Shown: one piece after another, positions 30,143-56,013 of the stretch | Position numbering within the stretch: the first letter of the stretch is position 1 | Layout of the letters: every line of letters begins with the position of its first letter | Origin: Paulinella micropora | Lineage: Eukaryota; Cercozoa; Imbricatea; Euglyphida | Direction of reading: 5' to 3' | Assembly (NCBI GenBank): GCA_009731375.1 | Contig: BJOX01000184.1 | Span: 128,158-192,157 of the forward strand | Length of the DNA stretch: 64,000 nucleotides | Notes under the pieces: generated by a model | The model's database searches: none | The model's input: only the letters and a program-made list of their open reading frames with translations | Told to the model about the DNA's origin: nothing | Program-made: the position numbers and the translations under genes

Positions 30143-33100
30143 TCACTGCCTTCGTCGTCTGGCGCGGATTTCTTTGCCTGGTGGAGGACCACCAACAAAA
30201 GTCAGATCGAACTTTGACTGTTCGAGAATGTCCCAGATCTTATTAGGGATTCCGCCCAACGATAATTCAAAAGGGACATCAAGCACTCCTCTTGGCAGTG
30301 TCTGAATGGTCCACGCAGTGTAATCCTTGTCTCTGGGAGTAATTGTATCATCCCATGTCTCGAGACTTTTTGCGTCTTTATATACTGGCAGATAATGTCT
30401 TGCCTTTGGATCCTCAACCGGGTCCATACTTCTCCAGAACTGGAGTATCGGTTGTACTATCTTTGCGGCTGATGATATTTTGAGTGTCCGTGTGACACGC
30501 ATCTGTCGTGGGACCGCCACGACCCGCATCAAGTATAAGTCTGAGAGAGTGTCATCAGCGACATGTTGTTCCGCTGGTCTCATCAGATAGAAAACATTTT
30601 TCACCCATGCGATGGTTGCTATCGCATCGCCTTCCTTCCATCGCTCATGGACAATCTCAACGTTGCCCGCGTTTGGGTCAGTGTCCGTCCCCTCCTCCTC
30701 CTGGTGGACGTCCTTTGATCTCATCGACCTCATCGCCTTCCTCGGTTGGTCGTTGATAAGATCATTCCGCGCTCTCCTTAGCTGCGCCTCTGTGATCTTC
30801 TCCTTCTTTCCGCTATGCTCTCGCGGAGACTTGGACTGAGTCCCCACCGCGCTTATGCGGTCAGTCTTCTCCTTGCTGTCCACCTCACTCTCCTCCTTCT
30901 CAGCTATCGGTGCCCGATAAGCATCGTCTTGGTCTATGCCAGCCTCCTTGTGGATGGGCGGCACCTCTTTGAAATCATCCTTCATCCGTTTTAACGCCTC
31001 CTCAACGGATTCATCTTCCAGTAAGAAGGGATCATACTTAATCAGCCTTCTTACATTCACAATTTGCACCTTCCCTCTACCCCTGATCTTGTAATTCAGA
31101 GGTCCCGTCTGTTCCATAATCTGATAAGGTCCTTTCCAGTGAGTGAACAGCTTAGAGCTGACTCCCTTCGGGACTTGAGGATGGTACAATAGTACAATAT
31201 CCCCGACCTGGAACTTGATCTGATCCAAGTGCGCTTGTCGCACCCCTTCAGCATCAGTCTTTCGGCGCTCCGCCTCTCTATGCGCCCTGACTATTTGTTC
31301 CGCCTCCATCTTCACTCTAAGTCTCATCCCAAACAACTCATCCGCATCCGCCCAAGTGTCTTTTGGGTGAAGGAGCGAAGTCGGGATATCAGGCTCACGC
31401 CCATATACTAACTGATATGGCGAGATTGAGCTCTTCGAGCCTCCTAACGCCGTAGAGGGTAGACAGTTCATTGCAAACGCAAATGATGGTGCTGCCTCGA
31501 CCCATGCTCTTTGATTCTCCTTCTTCGTGCAATACATCTTTAGCGAGGCTTTGAGGGGTCTGTGTACCCGCTCGATTTTCCCATTTGCTCGCGGGTTATA
31601 GGCAGTAACATATTGCCATTTCATCCCGTAATACTTAGATAGTTTGTCGATGACCTCGTTATTAAAGTCCGAGCCTCGATCAGAACATATCTTTCTTGGT
31701 ACTCCGATCTGTGAGATGATCCTATCGATCAGCGCCTCGGCCGTCGTCTTGCCGGTAACGTCTTTGACAGGGATGATCCACACATAGTTGGTGGCTCTGT
31801 CAATAGCCGTAAGGAGGTATTTGTAACCATCCTTCGATTCTGGGAAAGGTCCCACATGATCAATGTGTATAAACTCAAACATCCCCGCATGAAGAGGAAA
31901 TTCGCCAATCAGGCCGAAATTTGCCTTCAGTGGTGTTTTGTTTATCTTGCACGGGATGCATGCATCCACCGCCTGATCTATCTCCTCCTTCATCTTCTTC
32001 CACCAGAATCGCCTCGCTACGAACATATGAGTTCGTTGTCGACCCGGATGCGCCAAAAGTGGGCAATTGTGGGCTGCGACAAATATAAATCGTCTCAGAC
32101 TCTCCGGTACCCAAAGGGTCCATTTGTCCGGCTGTGACGCATAGCGACCGTGAAGGCCCTTGTACCACAGTAGACCATCTCTCCATCCCATCTCCTTCAT
32201 CTGATCTTTGATCGCTTTCGTCATCCGTAGCTCATCCGGGTTCTGATATAACTGTATCAGTTCTTTAAACTCCGGATCTTGAGCCTGTTGTTGCCTCCAT
32301 GCGGTAGGCGAGGCTATATGGATAGTACCATCTTCTAGCCGTACCCCGATTCTTTCCGGGTCATCGTCTAGGTCACTTCTCCGCTCTTGAGGAGGCTCCG
32401 CATAAACTTCCTGCGTCTCCTCTTCCTCTCTTATGTTCGCCTTCGCATTCTCATATACCTCATAGGACCACTCAGCGTCCTCCTGGGTATGTAGCTCACA
32501 ACATATCCCGTGATCCGGGCCTTGTGGACTGTACCGTAGACCTGTGCGGTCATATCGGACTCCACTCGCCATCTCCATCGCCTCAATGTGGCTGACCTCA
32601 TACACCTTGTCAGTGGACAAGTCTTCCATCTCCACCGTGGACACCAACGCCGATACTTCTGAGTTAAACTCTAGCCTAGAGAGGCTATCAGCGACCACAT
32701 TTCGCTTTCCCGGTAGATGGACCATTGTAAAATCGAAACAAGACAAGAACGCTTGCCACCGCGCCAGCCGTCCCGTCTGTTCATGATTCATCAACCATAA
32801 CAGGTTATGATGATCAGTTCTGACAGTAAATTGAGGTCCTCCCCACAAATACTCTCTGAGCCTCTTGAGGGCCCATACTACCGCCAACGCCTCTCTTTGC
32901 CTTGTGCAATAGTTTCTCTCCGCCGCACACAACTTCCTACTAATAAACATGATTGGGCGTAATTTCTTCTCCTCATCCTCTTGTTGTAATACAGCCCCAA
33001 TCGCAAACTTAGATGCGTCTGTATCGACTACGAATTGTTTCGTAAAGTCGGGCATCGTTAACACCAGTCCTCCGTCTTTCGGGTCTTTGTAAATGAGATC

Positions 33101-35956
33101 TTTGAGCGCATGAAACGCTTGCAAAGCCTCTTCGTCCCACTTCTCAAAGTCTCCAAAATCTATCATTTTCTCCACTTTAGCCCGTGTTGCACCCCAATCG
33201 GGTATAAACTGGCTATAGTATTGCGCCATCGCAAGGAATGAGTGCAATTCAGTGCGGTTCTTCGGTATCGGTCGATTCATAATCTCCTCCCTCTTCTCTT
33301 TGGATATCGAGACTCGATTATGGGAGATCTCGTACCCTAAGTATGTCACACTCGTCTTGGCAAGTTGACACTTCTTTAGATTGCACTTCAGGCCAAAAGC
33401 TCCGATGCGCCTGAATATATCGGACAAATGATCGATATGCTCCTCCATTGTGTTAGAGTATACGATAATGTCATCGATATAGCAAAATGCATATTCTCCC
33501 GCCTTCTGTCCCCGCCTTCTCATAAAGCCACCGTCAGACAAATCATCGTACTGACTGCTCAACATCTTCTGCATCGCCTTCTGGAAAAGTCCTGGGGCTT
33601 GCTTGAGGCCCATCGGAAGCACTTTCCATTGGTATATTTCCATACCCACCACAAACGCCGTCAGCCATCTGGACTTTTCCTCCAGTGGTATCTGCCAGAA
33701 GCCATTCTTAAGGTCAATGACCGAATAGAATTTTGCATTCCGCAGTACTCTCCTTCCTTCTTCTAATGTCGGGAGAGGATTTCTCTCTTCCTCCAGCACC
33801 TTGTTAACACGAGCATAGTTAACTGTCAGGCGCCATTCTCCTCCTGGCTTCGGCACTATTCTCGGTTGTGAGACTATTGAGGATGTTGATCTCTCAATAA
33901 AGTCCTCATTGAGCAGCTGTCTTGCTAGCTCCTCCGCTATCTTCGCCTCATGTATACTCAAATTCGCCCTTCGTGGTGCCGGTGACGGCTCCGCACCCGG
34001 TATTTTGTAAATAACCGCAGTGAAATCTTCAGGCTTGACACCACCTGCATGTGGAGGGTCAAAAATTTCCTTGTTCGCCTCTAATTTGGCTTTTAAAAGC
34101 TCCTTCTCCTTCTCCGTGCCTACTCCTTCTTCCAATATTTTCCGCGCCGCCTCTTGAAAATCTTCATCAGACATCTGCTTATGCTGCTTGAGGGGTTCTC
34201 TGTCCTCCTCCAAGCCTAAGTCCTCTTCCGAGACATCATCTAGGCCCGTCTTTTCATACGTGACCGTGTCCGGCTCATCATCTTTACCGAGCTCCACCAG
34301 CATGTCAATGAGTCTCGCGTATTGCAAAGGAGCTTTACGGGTGTAAAAACCATCAAAGCATGTGAATGCTTGCGGTATCAATTTCAACTTGTCGAGGTCT
34401 CTGAGCTTCCGCTTGTATGCACTGCTCTGCTCACGAGTTCCCATACGACAAGCCACCACTAGCTGTTGCTTGCGAGAGGGTACCGGTATAGGATGATCAA
34501 TAAGCCGGTCCCTTATTTCCTGCGCCCATATCGCCTTCTCATTATATGGCAGGATAATAGTATACGGCTTATTATTTTCGAATAAAGTCCGTAAGCATTT
34601 CTTCACTTCAGACAGTGAACGCGGCCACGTGGGCTCGTCACCCCAGAAATCAGTAATAAAACTTTTAATAGTTTCTGGTGGAGTATCCGGGATTCGCCCC
34701 GTTCTCCTTGGTACAAACGCCTCCCTTTTTTCTTCTCCTACTTTCGCATGGAAACAGTATCCGTTAGTAATATGGACATCTGTTCCTACTCCTTCCGCGA
34801 ATCTCGCCAACGACGGGCTTCTTTGTGCGACACATATAATCTCCTCCTTTCGCTTCTCGATTAAGTCATCAATAGACTTTTTGTCCCAATGGCATGTCGG
34901 AACTGTGACAGTGCACACTTGGGATTCCCAATTGTCGGTCCAGGACAGTTCATCCGGTCTTACGACATGGGGGTGAACGTACACCTCAAGTGCCTCATGT
35001 GCGATGGCCATCTTTTTGTGATCCGTCGCTAGACTCAGCTCATAAGCCTCATAAGAGTCAGTAGCGTTGAAGGGATCAATATCGTTCTCTTCTCCTCTTT
35101 TTACTCCATATATCACTCGCCGTGCGGCGCAATCAATCACAGCCCCCATCGTAGCCAATTGGTCATACGATAGTAATATTGACCCGTGGTAACCGGGGAC
35201 GACATAGAGGTCCATACGGTATACTCGTGCGGATTTCAATTTAAAGGTCAGTGTGATGATTCCCGTGATATCCGTCCGGCTGCTCACTCCTTTGAGAGTG
35301 CCCGTTGACTTTTTCATATTTCCGTCCACCCAGTCCCGGTATCGATTAAAAAACTTCCTGCCGACAATATTAATATTCGCCATCGTATCATTACCAACTT
35401 TTAATATTGTCTTCAATGTTTCACAATAAAGTTCCGTATAACACAGAGCATCGGGCCTGTGTATATTGGCTGCGAGAACAAGAACTTTACGTTCCAAATT
35501 TTGGAGTCTTGTCTCTAAGTTTTTCAACTCCTCCTTCTTCTCCTCCTGCTTCACCTCATTAACATTTTTATTATTCTGCGGTACTGGTGCGTTTACTATT
35601 TGAGCGACATTGTCTTGTGGTACTTGAGTACACACATTGTCTTTTTGCTCGCCACCCGCCGCGACCGTAGACATTGAGTCTGTTCGTGGTTGTTTGCTTG
35701 GCCGAGGCGATACGTCTGCCATTGGCCTCCTCGCCTCCATCGCAAGTCTCGCCTTCCTATTTGCATCAGTTATCATTGGTAACCGTGCTGTATGAACGGG
35801 TATGAGACTACCTTGGGGCTGCAGTCTCTGTGTACCCACATCTTTGTTTTCACATAGAGGAAGCGTTGGCCCAGTCTGCACAACAGCATTAGAAAGCACT
35901 GTGACTTTAGGGTTAAACTTCACAGTCTTCTCCTTCCTCTCTTCTTCCCCCTCCAG
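30143..35956 (-). CDS. pol: pol polyprotein (protease-like, RT, RNase H, integrase)
   Basis: About 1930 codons, uninterrupted, ending in TGA. Residue numbers count from 35923. A coiled coil (120-150) precedes a retropepsin-like region (about 155-275) ending SILLSYDQLATMGAVIDCAARRV, but its active-site position reads VGNDTMANI, not DTG. RT (about 640-830) has LPMGLKQAPGLFQKAM and YIDDIIVYS. RNase H (about 955-1080) has VVDTDASKFAIGAVLQQ and TDHHNLLWLM. Integrase has a zinc-binding HPGRQRTHMFVARRFWW..C..C, IDHVGPF, SDRGSDFNNE and GKIERVHRP. A long charged tail with a DNA-binding-type segment follows. It is in the same frame as gag, separated by TGA codons. Confidence 0.92.
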   Translation of the reverse strand: MEGEEERKEKTVKFNPKVTVLSNAVVQTGPTLPLCENKDVGTQRLQPQGSLIPVHTARLPMITDANRKARLAMEARRPMADVSPRPSKQPRTDSMSTVAAGGEQKDNVCTQVPQDNVAQIVNAPVPQNNKNVNEVKQEEKKEELKNLETRLQNLERKVLVLAANIHRPDALCYTELYCETLKTILKVGNDTMANINIVGRKFFNRYRDWVDGNMKKSTGTLKGVSSRTDITGIITLTFKLKSARVYRMDLYVVPGYHGSILLSYDQLATMGAVIDCAARRVIYGVKRGEENDIDPFNATDSYEAYELSLATDHKKMAIAHEALEVYVHPHVVRPDELSWTDNWESQVCTVTVPTCHWDKKSIDDLIEKRKEEIICVAQRSPSLARFAEGVGTDVHITNGYCFHAKVGEEKREAFVPRRTGRIPDTPPETIKSFITDFWGDEPTWPRSLSEVKKCLRTLFENNKPYTIILPYNEKAIWAQEIRDRLIDHPIPVPSRKQQLVVACRMGTREQSSAYKRKLRDLDKLKLIPQAFTCFDGFYTRKAPLQYARLIDMLVELGKDDEPDTVTYEKTGLDDVSEEDLGLEEDREPLKQHKQMSDEDFQEAARKILEEGVGTEKEKELLKAKLEANKEIFDPPHAGGVKPEDFTAVIYKIPGAEPSPAPRRANLSIHEAKIAEELARQLLNEDFIERSTSSIVSQPRIVPKPGGEWRLTVNYARVNKVLEEERNPLPTLEEGRRVLRNAKFYSVIDLKNGFWQIPLEEKSRWLTAFVVGMEIYQWKVLPMGLKQAPGLFQKAMQKMLSSQYDDLSDGGFMRRRGQKAGEYAFCYIDDIIVYSNTMEEHIDHLSDIFRRIGAFGLKCNLKKCQLAKTSVTYLGYEISHNRVSISKEKREEIMNRPIPKNRTELHSFLAMAQYYSQFIPDWGATRAKVEKMIDFGDFEKWDEEALQAFHALKDLIYKDPKDGGLVLTMPDFTKQFVVDTDASKFAIGAVLQQEDEEKKLRPIMFISRKLCAAERNYCTRQREALAVVWALKRLREYLWGGPQFTVRTDHHNLLWLMNHEQTGRLARWQAFLSCFDFTMVHLPGKRNVVADSLSRLEFNSEVSALVSTVEMEDLSTDKVYEVSHIEAMEMASGVRYDRTGLRYSPQGPDHGICCELHTQEDAEWSYEVYENAKANIREEEETQEVYAEPPQERRSDLDDDPERIGVRLEDGTIHIASPTAWRQQQAQDPEFKELIQLYQNPDELRMTKAIKDQMKEMGWRDGLLWYKGLHGRYASQPDKWTLWVPESLRRFIFVAAHNCPLLAHPGRQRTHMFVARRFWWKKMKEEIDQAVDACIPCKINKTPLKANFGLIGEFPLHAGMFEFIHIDHVGPFPESKDGYKYLLTAIDRATNYVWIIPVKDVTGKTTAEALIDRIISQIGVPRKICSDRGSDFNNEVIDKLSKYYGMKWQYVTAYNPRANGKIERVHRPLKASLKMYCTKKENQRAWVEAAPSFAFAMNCLPSTALGGSKSSISPYQLVYGREPDIPTSLLHPKDTWADADELFGMRLRVKMEAEQIVRAHREAERRKTDAEGVRQAHLDQIKFQVGDIVLLYHPQVPKGVSSKLFTHWKGPYQIMEQTGPLNYKIRGRGKVQIVNVRRLIKYDPFLLEDESVEEALKRMKDDFKEVPPIHKEAGIDQDDAYRAPIAEKEESEVDSKEKTDRISAVGTQSKSPREHSGKKEKITEAQLRRARNDLINDQPRKAMRSMRSKDVHQEEEGTDTDPNAGNVEIVHERWKEGDAIATIAWVKNVFYLMRPAEQHVADDTLSDLYLMRVVAVPRQMRVTRTLKISSAAKIVQPILQFWRSMDPVEDPKARHYLPVYKDAKSLETWDDTITPRDKDYTAWTIQTLPRGVLDVPFELSLGGIPNKIWDILEQSKFDLTFVGGPPPGKEIRARRRRQ

Positions 35957-36217
35957 TCATTCCACCACCTCGAAACGATTACCTTGAGTAGTATCCGGGT
36001 AGGATGACGTATCGGTCTCCGAGGCAGTGTCGTAGGCCTGAGCTCGACCGAAATTTGGGTTGGAGCTTGCCCACGAGCCTCCTCCTCCTCTGGGTGGGGG
36101 GGGGGCTGGAGCTCGAACAGCTCTCCCTCCATAAGGGAAATATCCCCGACCTCCTCCTCTTCCTCTCTGAGGGGTTCCCTGCCACCTCGAGGCTCCTCTC
36201 CATGTTCCTCCTCCTCA
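35957..36217 (-). other. open linker between gag and pol, bounded by TGA codons
   Basis: TGA 36215-36217 ends gag and TGA 35957-35959 precedes pol. Between them the same frame is open for about 85 codons and codes RGG-rich then Pro-rich and polar residues, continuing the gag C-terminal composition. This looks like translated sequence, not a spacer. Confidence 0.55.
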
Positions 36218-38653
36218 TCCTCCTCCTCCTCCTCGTCCTCCTCCTCGTCCTCCTTCTCGTCCTCTTTGAGAGGCCTTTAAGTTCTTTTGTCTCTCCCTTT
36301 CCTCCTTCTTCTCCTTCATCCTCTTCATGTAGGTAATGATTGCCTCTCGTAACTCCTCATCATCACACATATTGGCATACCAACCTTCGTTCACAGCGGC
36401 AATCTGAAGCATATTGAAAAGGCCCGGTTCCTTGCCTTCCGTCCTGCTCAGAAAATTTGCCCTTGCTGTTGGGTTCTGCCTATCATGATTGAAAGAGCAG
36501 TCTCTGTTCTCCATCTGTGCCTTACACTGCAAGCCCGCGAACCACCTCCAACATGCGGTCTTCAGGTCTGGCTCTCTCTGTCTCTTCCAACCGGCAACTC
36601 TGTTTGTGTACGTGGCTTGTGCGCCAACAGGTACACCGCCTGCCTGTGCCGTATGTGCCTCCGTGAGCGAGTCCATGTTTGAGCATGCACTCATCACTTC
36701 TTGAAACAGTGCTGACGGAGCAACGCTTTGAACCGTATTTTCGAACACGTGTGTCTCGAGGAAGTTCTTGGACTTCACTGAGCTAAACGTCGAGCATTGT
36801 TGTATGAGCTGAGTAAGCTTACTCGGGTTAACTGTGTGTAACGCCGAAAAGAAATAGAGGATGATCGACTTGCGGCCATAGAATAGCCCATAGGAGGAAA
36901 CTACCTCCGTAAGGGTCGCCGCCAAGCCAACAGCACTCCTCAAACTCATCGCCACTGTCTCAAAGATTTCAAATCCTATGAGAGTACCAGTGCAGAGATG
37001 CTGGTATCCATGAGATTGAAAATATGAAATGAGTGTGGCCACCGCCAGTTCACACTGAGCGTCTAGGCCTGTTGCATTGTTTCTCTTAATCTCCTCCTTC
37101 TTTCTCAAAAACTTGTACTGTGTCAGATCAAATCCCTCCGAGACTAGAGATTGGTCAAAAACAGTAACAAGGGCCTCGTATTCCTGCGTTTCGTCGCAAG
37201 GAAAAGCCTTCATGCAGGCATTGATCTCTTTGAGCTTGCTCAAAAGCGAAGCATCAGAGTCTTTGTCTGAGCTCGTCTTGGCATATAGCATGAGACTTGC
37301 CACTCCTCCTTTCTTCCCCTTGAAGGCATTTATGATGTTCTGTCTGTCCTTCTTCTCCGTGTTTGTGACCACCACCGTAGTTGAGCCCGAGGGTGCAGGG
37401 GCTGGTGGGGCAGGAGCTGGTGGGGTCAAATATGTCGGAGGGTGTGTCTTTGCACCACTCACTTTTGCTTTCATTCTTTCCAGTCTCATCGTCTTCTCGA
37501 ACTCCTCATTCTCTTTCGCCTTCTTCTTCTCAGATATCACCAGCTTTTGAGCATGAGTGATAAAGGCCACCAATTCAGAAGCAGATCTGAGAAAATTATA
37601 TTTCTCCACATATTGGTCAACACCTGCTTTGTTGGCGACCGGTGGTGCGTTACTAAGTGATTTAAGGACAGAGTGATCCTTGGTAGGAATCCATCTCTTC
37701 CATGCCTCCTTGTGCAGTAACGCACCCATCAACAGTCTGATCTTGGTCAGAACTCTGTCGGTCTTCTCTAACTCATCAATCACAGGATGAGTTTCTCCTG
37801 CTGCCTTAATGCTTTTTTCCATCTCTGCCTTCCCCTCCTCCAAGGCCTTTATTTCCATTGTAAAAAAATGAAATATGCCACTCGAGTTTTTCGAACCCAG
37901 ATTGGTCTTCATTTTTGTTACATCGACTGCCTCCTGACCAGTCGCGAGGAATCTGGCCGTTGCTCTTGGGTTTGTGTACTGGAGGTAACCCTCACATCGT
38001 GGGCCGTATGTACGTTCCCAAATCAGGGTTTGAGTGTACACCCCAAAGATAGCATCGAGTAATTCAAGGTGGGTGTGTGTGTCCCCAAACTTGATATGCT
38101 GTATCTTCTTTCTCTCTTCTGGATCAGAGACCAGTTTGCCGAGGAGCTGTGCTGTGTTTGATAATAGGATATAGACATCCTTTTTAGCACGACTTTTCTC
38201 TCTTCTTTGATCCTGAGGGATCCACACATAGGTATCCTTCTCTACCCCCATCTTGTTATCAAACTCTTCTTTAGTGAGGTCATAGTGGTCTTGCACCCAC
38301 TGTTGTTCCTCCACTGTGATCTCCTCTCCATCACTATGAATCAAGTCGATCATTTTTCGTCCTCCTCCTCCCGTGTAGGCAGGTGGTAAGGGATTACCAT
38401 ATGCTCCTCCTCCTCCCGTCTCTTCTTGTTCAAATCCTCCTTCATCTTCGTCTCCTCCATATCTTCCTTCATCATCCCAGCCCTCTTCTACTCCTCCTCC
38501 TACTCCTTCATCTCCTCCTCCTCCTTCATTCAATCCTCCTCCTCCTCCTTCATTCAATCATCCTCCTCCTCCTCCTCCTCCTCCTGCTTCTTCTTCTTCT
38601 CTTCTTTGATCTGCCTCCGAGAATTCACTCACTTCGGCGGTCTCTGTCGACAT
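36215..38653 (-). CDS. gag: gag polyprotein with CCCH finger and RGG tail
   Basis: The ATG at 38653 opens an N-terminus with acidic residues and a GGA-coded Gly tract. An in-frame TGA at 38558-38560 falls in that tract, then the frame continues for 780 codons. The middle is helical and capsid-like. Near 36500 there is CWRWFAGLQC...C..NH, a CCCH-type zinc finger in place of the retroviral CCHC knuckle, followed by a Gly/Arg RNA-binding tail. It would form the particle and bind RNA. Confidence 0.8.
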
Positions 38654-39422
38654 GATGTCGTAGTAGTGATCAACAGGAGGACAGTGTCAGCTCCTATGTT
38701 TGGTTTTTGTTCGTTTGTGTTCTGTTCCTCCTTCAGTCGATTGACTAGTGAAGAGAGAAACTAATAGAGAGGGTAGGATAAGATTCCCTGTCCTCTATGA
38801 AACACTGTTTGTATGTTTGTTTTTGTTTGAGAAAAATAGTCTTTGAGACTTTCTCCGATTTCTTGTTCTCCTTACTCAGATTACTTTCTCCTCCTTCTTT
38901 TCTATATTGTATCTAGTATGAGGCACTTGGACCTACACACAGATAGTAATAGAGAAGCTAGAAAAGCTCTCCTTGAGAAGTCGACAGTCGGTCGGATAGG
39001 TTCTCAGACCTACCTTTAGAAAACGATCAGAGATTTGCAAAAATACTCTGACGTATGTGTGAGATAATGCAGATAAATGCACAAACTAGAAGGGTAGAGT
39101 GTTGTGCTCCTGTCCCTATGCTTGTTTGTGTTTTGTGTGTGTTCCTTCACTCTTCTGTCCACCTCCTTCTTCTTGGTCTCTGTGTGAGAACAGCAAGAAC
39201 GACAGAGAGTTTGTATCTGATGTCTCCTTGTGAGCACACAGATACTGATTGGGCTAGAGGGTACGAGACACCTGCTTGAGACCAATCAAATTATTTGTTT
39301 TGTGAAAGAGTTATGAGGGAGCTGTGTTGGAGTATTTGTTTTCGTCTGACGTCCCCGTGTGAGACAGGTCAGTGAAAATTCACTCTGTTGCCTGTGTGGC
39401 AAAGCAGAAAGAAATCACCCTA
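38654..39422 (-). other. retrotransposon 5' leader
   Basis: About 770 bp between the primer-binding site and gag. T/C-rich on the plus strand; no ORF of note. Probably holds packaging signals. Confidence 0.4.
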
Positions 39423-39437
39423 GTGATGTGGACTCCA
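39423..39437 (-). other. primer-binding site
   Basis: On the minus strand the 5' LTR is followed after TT by TGGAGTCCACATCAC, complementary to a tRNA 3' end that finishes in CCA. The tRNA was not identified. Confidence 0.6.
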
Positions 39438-39439
39438 AA

Positions 39440-39676
39440 TGTAATGCCCCCAACGATAGCTCGTAAAAAGTCGGTAATACAACCAAACACAGTCCTCAAG
39501 AATGAGAATGATGTCTCGTTATATTAGCTCAGTGAAGCCAAAAAGGAAAACTGCAACAGACCAGGAATAAAATGGCATCAGGTCCAATCCGGACAAATAA
39601 TACTGAAAAACAAGCTGGTGCACCTGTCACCAGGAAAAGGTATTTTTTACCGGCTATCCGGGGGGTGATGCCTACA
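39440..39676 (-). repeat. 5' LTR
   Basis: Same 237-bp sequence as 29063-29299 with one visible difference. Upstream LTR on the element's strand. Confidence 0.9.
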
Positions 39677-39850
39677 ATACAGATAGGAAGATTATTATAA
39701 TCAAATGGTGCGATAGCCTGCTTAATTTCTCCAACCATAAATAAATTAAGCATCGCTGTTGGGTATAAAGATACTACATCCGCATCAACTAAATAATCCG
39801 TCAATTCATACGTTCCGGTCTGTCGGTTATCCTTGGTCTGAACAGTTGAA
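39677..39850 (-). pseudogene. DNA polymerase B palm fragment with motif A
   Basis: Minus strand: RQTGTYELTDYLVDADVVSL followed by YPTAM, the motif A (D..SLYP) region of protein-primed PolB, then FMVGEIKQAIAPFDYNN up to the LTR. The frame is open up to a TAG near 39886. Sequence upstream is no longer polymerase-like, so the exonuclease half is missing here. Confidence 0.8.
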
Positions 39851-39889
39851 GCTACCGGACCGTGACGGTGACGGAGTCCCTACTTTAGG

Positions 39890-40400
39890 TATTCCACAGT
39901 CTCCATATCGTTAGTTCAGTTATCTATTATTAAATATCGTACTACGGTATAACGGTAACACTCCAGGCCCTGGAGTGTTAGAACTAATAATCAATATTAA
40001 CTTACGATTACTAATAGTACATGGACCGGCCGTATAAGAGTAACGGTGTCGTGAGGGCCATTACTTCGTACTGAGTATATCCAGCCAGTCATACTATTAC
40101 TCTGCGCTCTTTGTTGGTTCTGCGCGTTATTAATATTAAAGCTATGTTAAATGACTGCAGACGCGGCGGTTAATAGTGAGTTCCGGATCATTATATTAAG
40201 TTATATTGGTCTAACAGATTTTACCTCCGTACCTTGACGTATTAATATCCATAGAGCATGTCTTGAAATATTAATATCCAGCTTATTTCAGTATTATTAC
40301 GTTGAGAAATGATGATTTTATTCAGTTTGAAAATCACTGCCACATTTTTGGCAATGATCCACAAATGCGGCGCTCGCCGGGTTAAGGGTTAATACCAAAA
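39890..40400. other. unassigned sequence with palindromes
   Basis: No ORF. Contains the near-perfect palindrome AACACTCCAGG-C-CCTGGAGTGTT (about 39957-39979) and ends in GGGTTAAGGGTTAA (to 40392), which recalls the right end of the MITE at 331-504. Possibly a decayed DNA transposon. Confidence 0.35.
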
Positions 40401-40514
40401 ATCACCCGGAATGGCAGACAAAAATATACATACGCACAAACATACGTACGTATTACGAGTAAAATATAGTATGTATTCATATTTATCAGCTTTAGCTATA
40501 CCTACCTGCCTACC

Positions 40515-40526
40515 TACTTACCTACG

Positions 40527-40609
<83 letters not shown>

Positions 40610-40647
40610 TTATCTATCTATCTATCTGCCTATTCAAAAGTTATCTG

Positions 40648-40715
<68 letters not shown>

Positions 40716-40743
40716 CCTGTCTCTCTGTCTATCTGTCTATCTG

Positions 40744-40811
<68 letters not shown>

Positions 40812-40815
40812 CGAA
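40515..40815. repeat. (CTAT)n array
   Basis: About 300 bp of CTAT with a few CTGT/CTGC variants, downstream of the host gene's 3' end. Purine-rich low-complexity sequence follows to 41060. Confidence 0.9.
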
Positions 40816-41060
40816 AAACGAAAAACACATACATACACACTCTCTCGCGCGCGCGCATACATGGGGACATTCTCAGACACAAAGAAAACGATCCATAAGG
40901 AGTGCGAAGGGAGAATGAAGAAAGAAAGGAAAGAAACTAAGGAAGAAAGAAAGGAAGGAAAAGAAAAGAAAAGAAAAGAAAACCAAGAAACAAAGAAAAG
41001 AAAAAGAAGAAGAAAAAGGACAAAGAAGACAAAACAAAACAATGGCAAAGGAAAAGAAAG

Positions 41061-56013
<14,953 letters not shown>

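Larger units (their letters stand above)
29063..39676 (-). mobile_element. Ty3/gypsy-type LTR retrotransposon, 10.6 kb
   Basis: Two 237-bp direct repeats beginning TG and ending CA bound a minus-strand gag-pol. Order in pol is protease-like, reverse transcriptase, RNase H, integrase, which is the Ty3/gypsy order. The LTRs differ at one position by eye (AAAACGGC against AAAACTGC), and a 4-bp ATAC duplication flanks the element, so the insertion is recent. It landed inside the Polinton polymerase gene, between motif A and motif B. Confidence 0.92.

Noticed and set aside
40515-40815. CRISPR array
   Set aside because: Simple tetranucleotide tract without spacers, in a eukaryotic scaffold.
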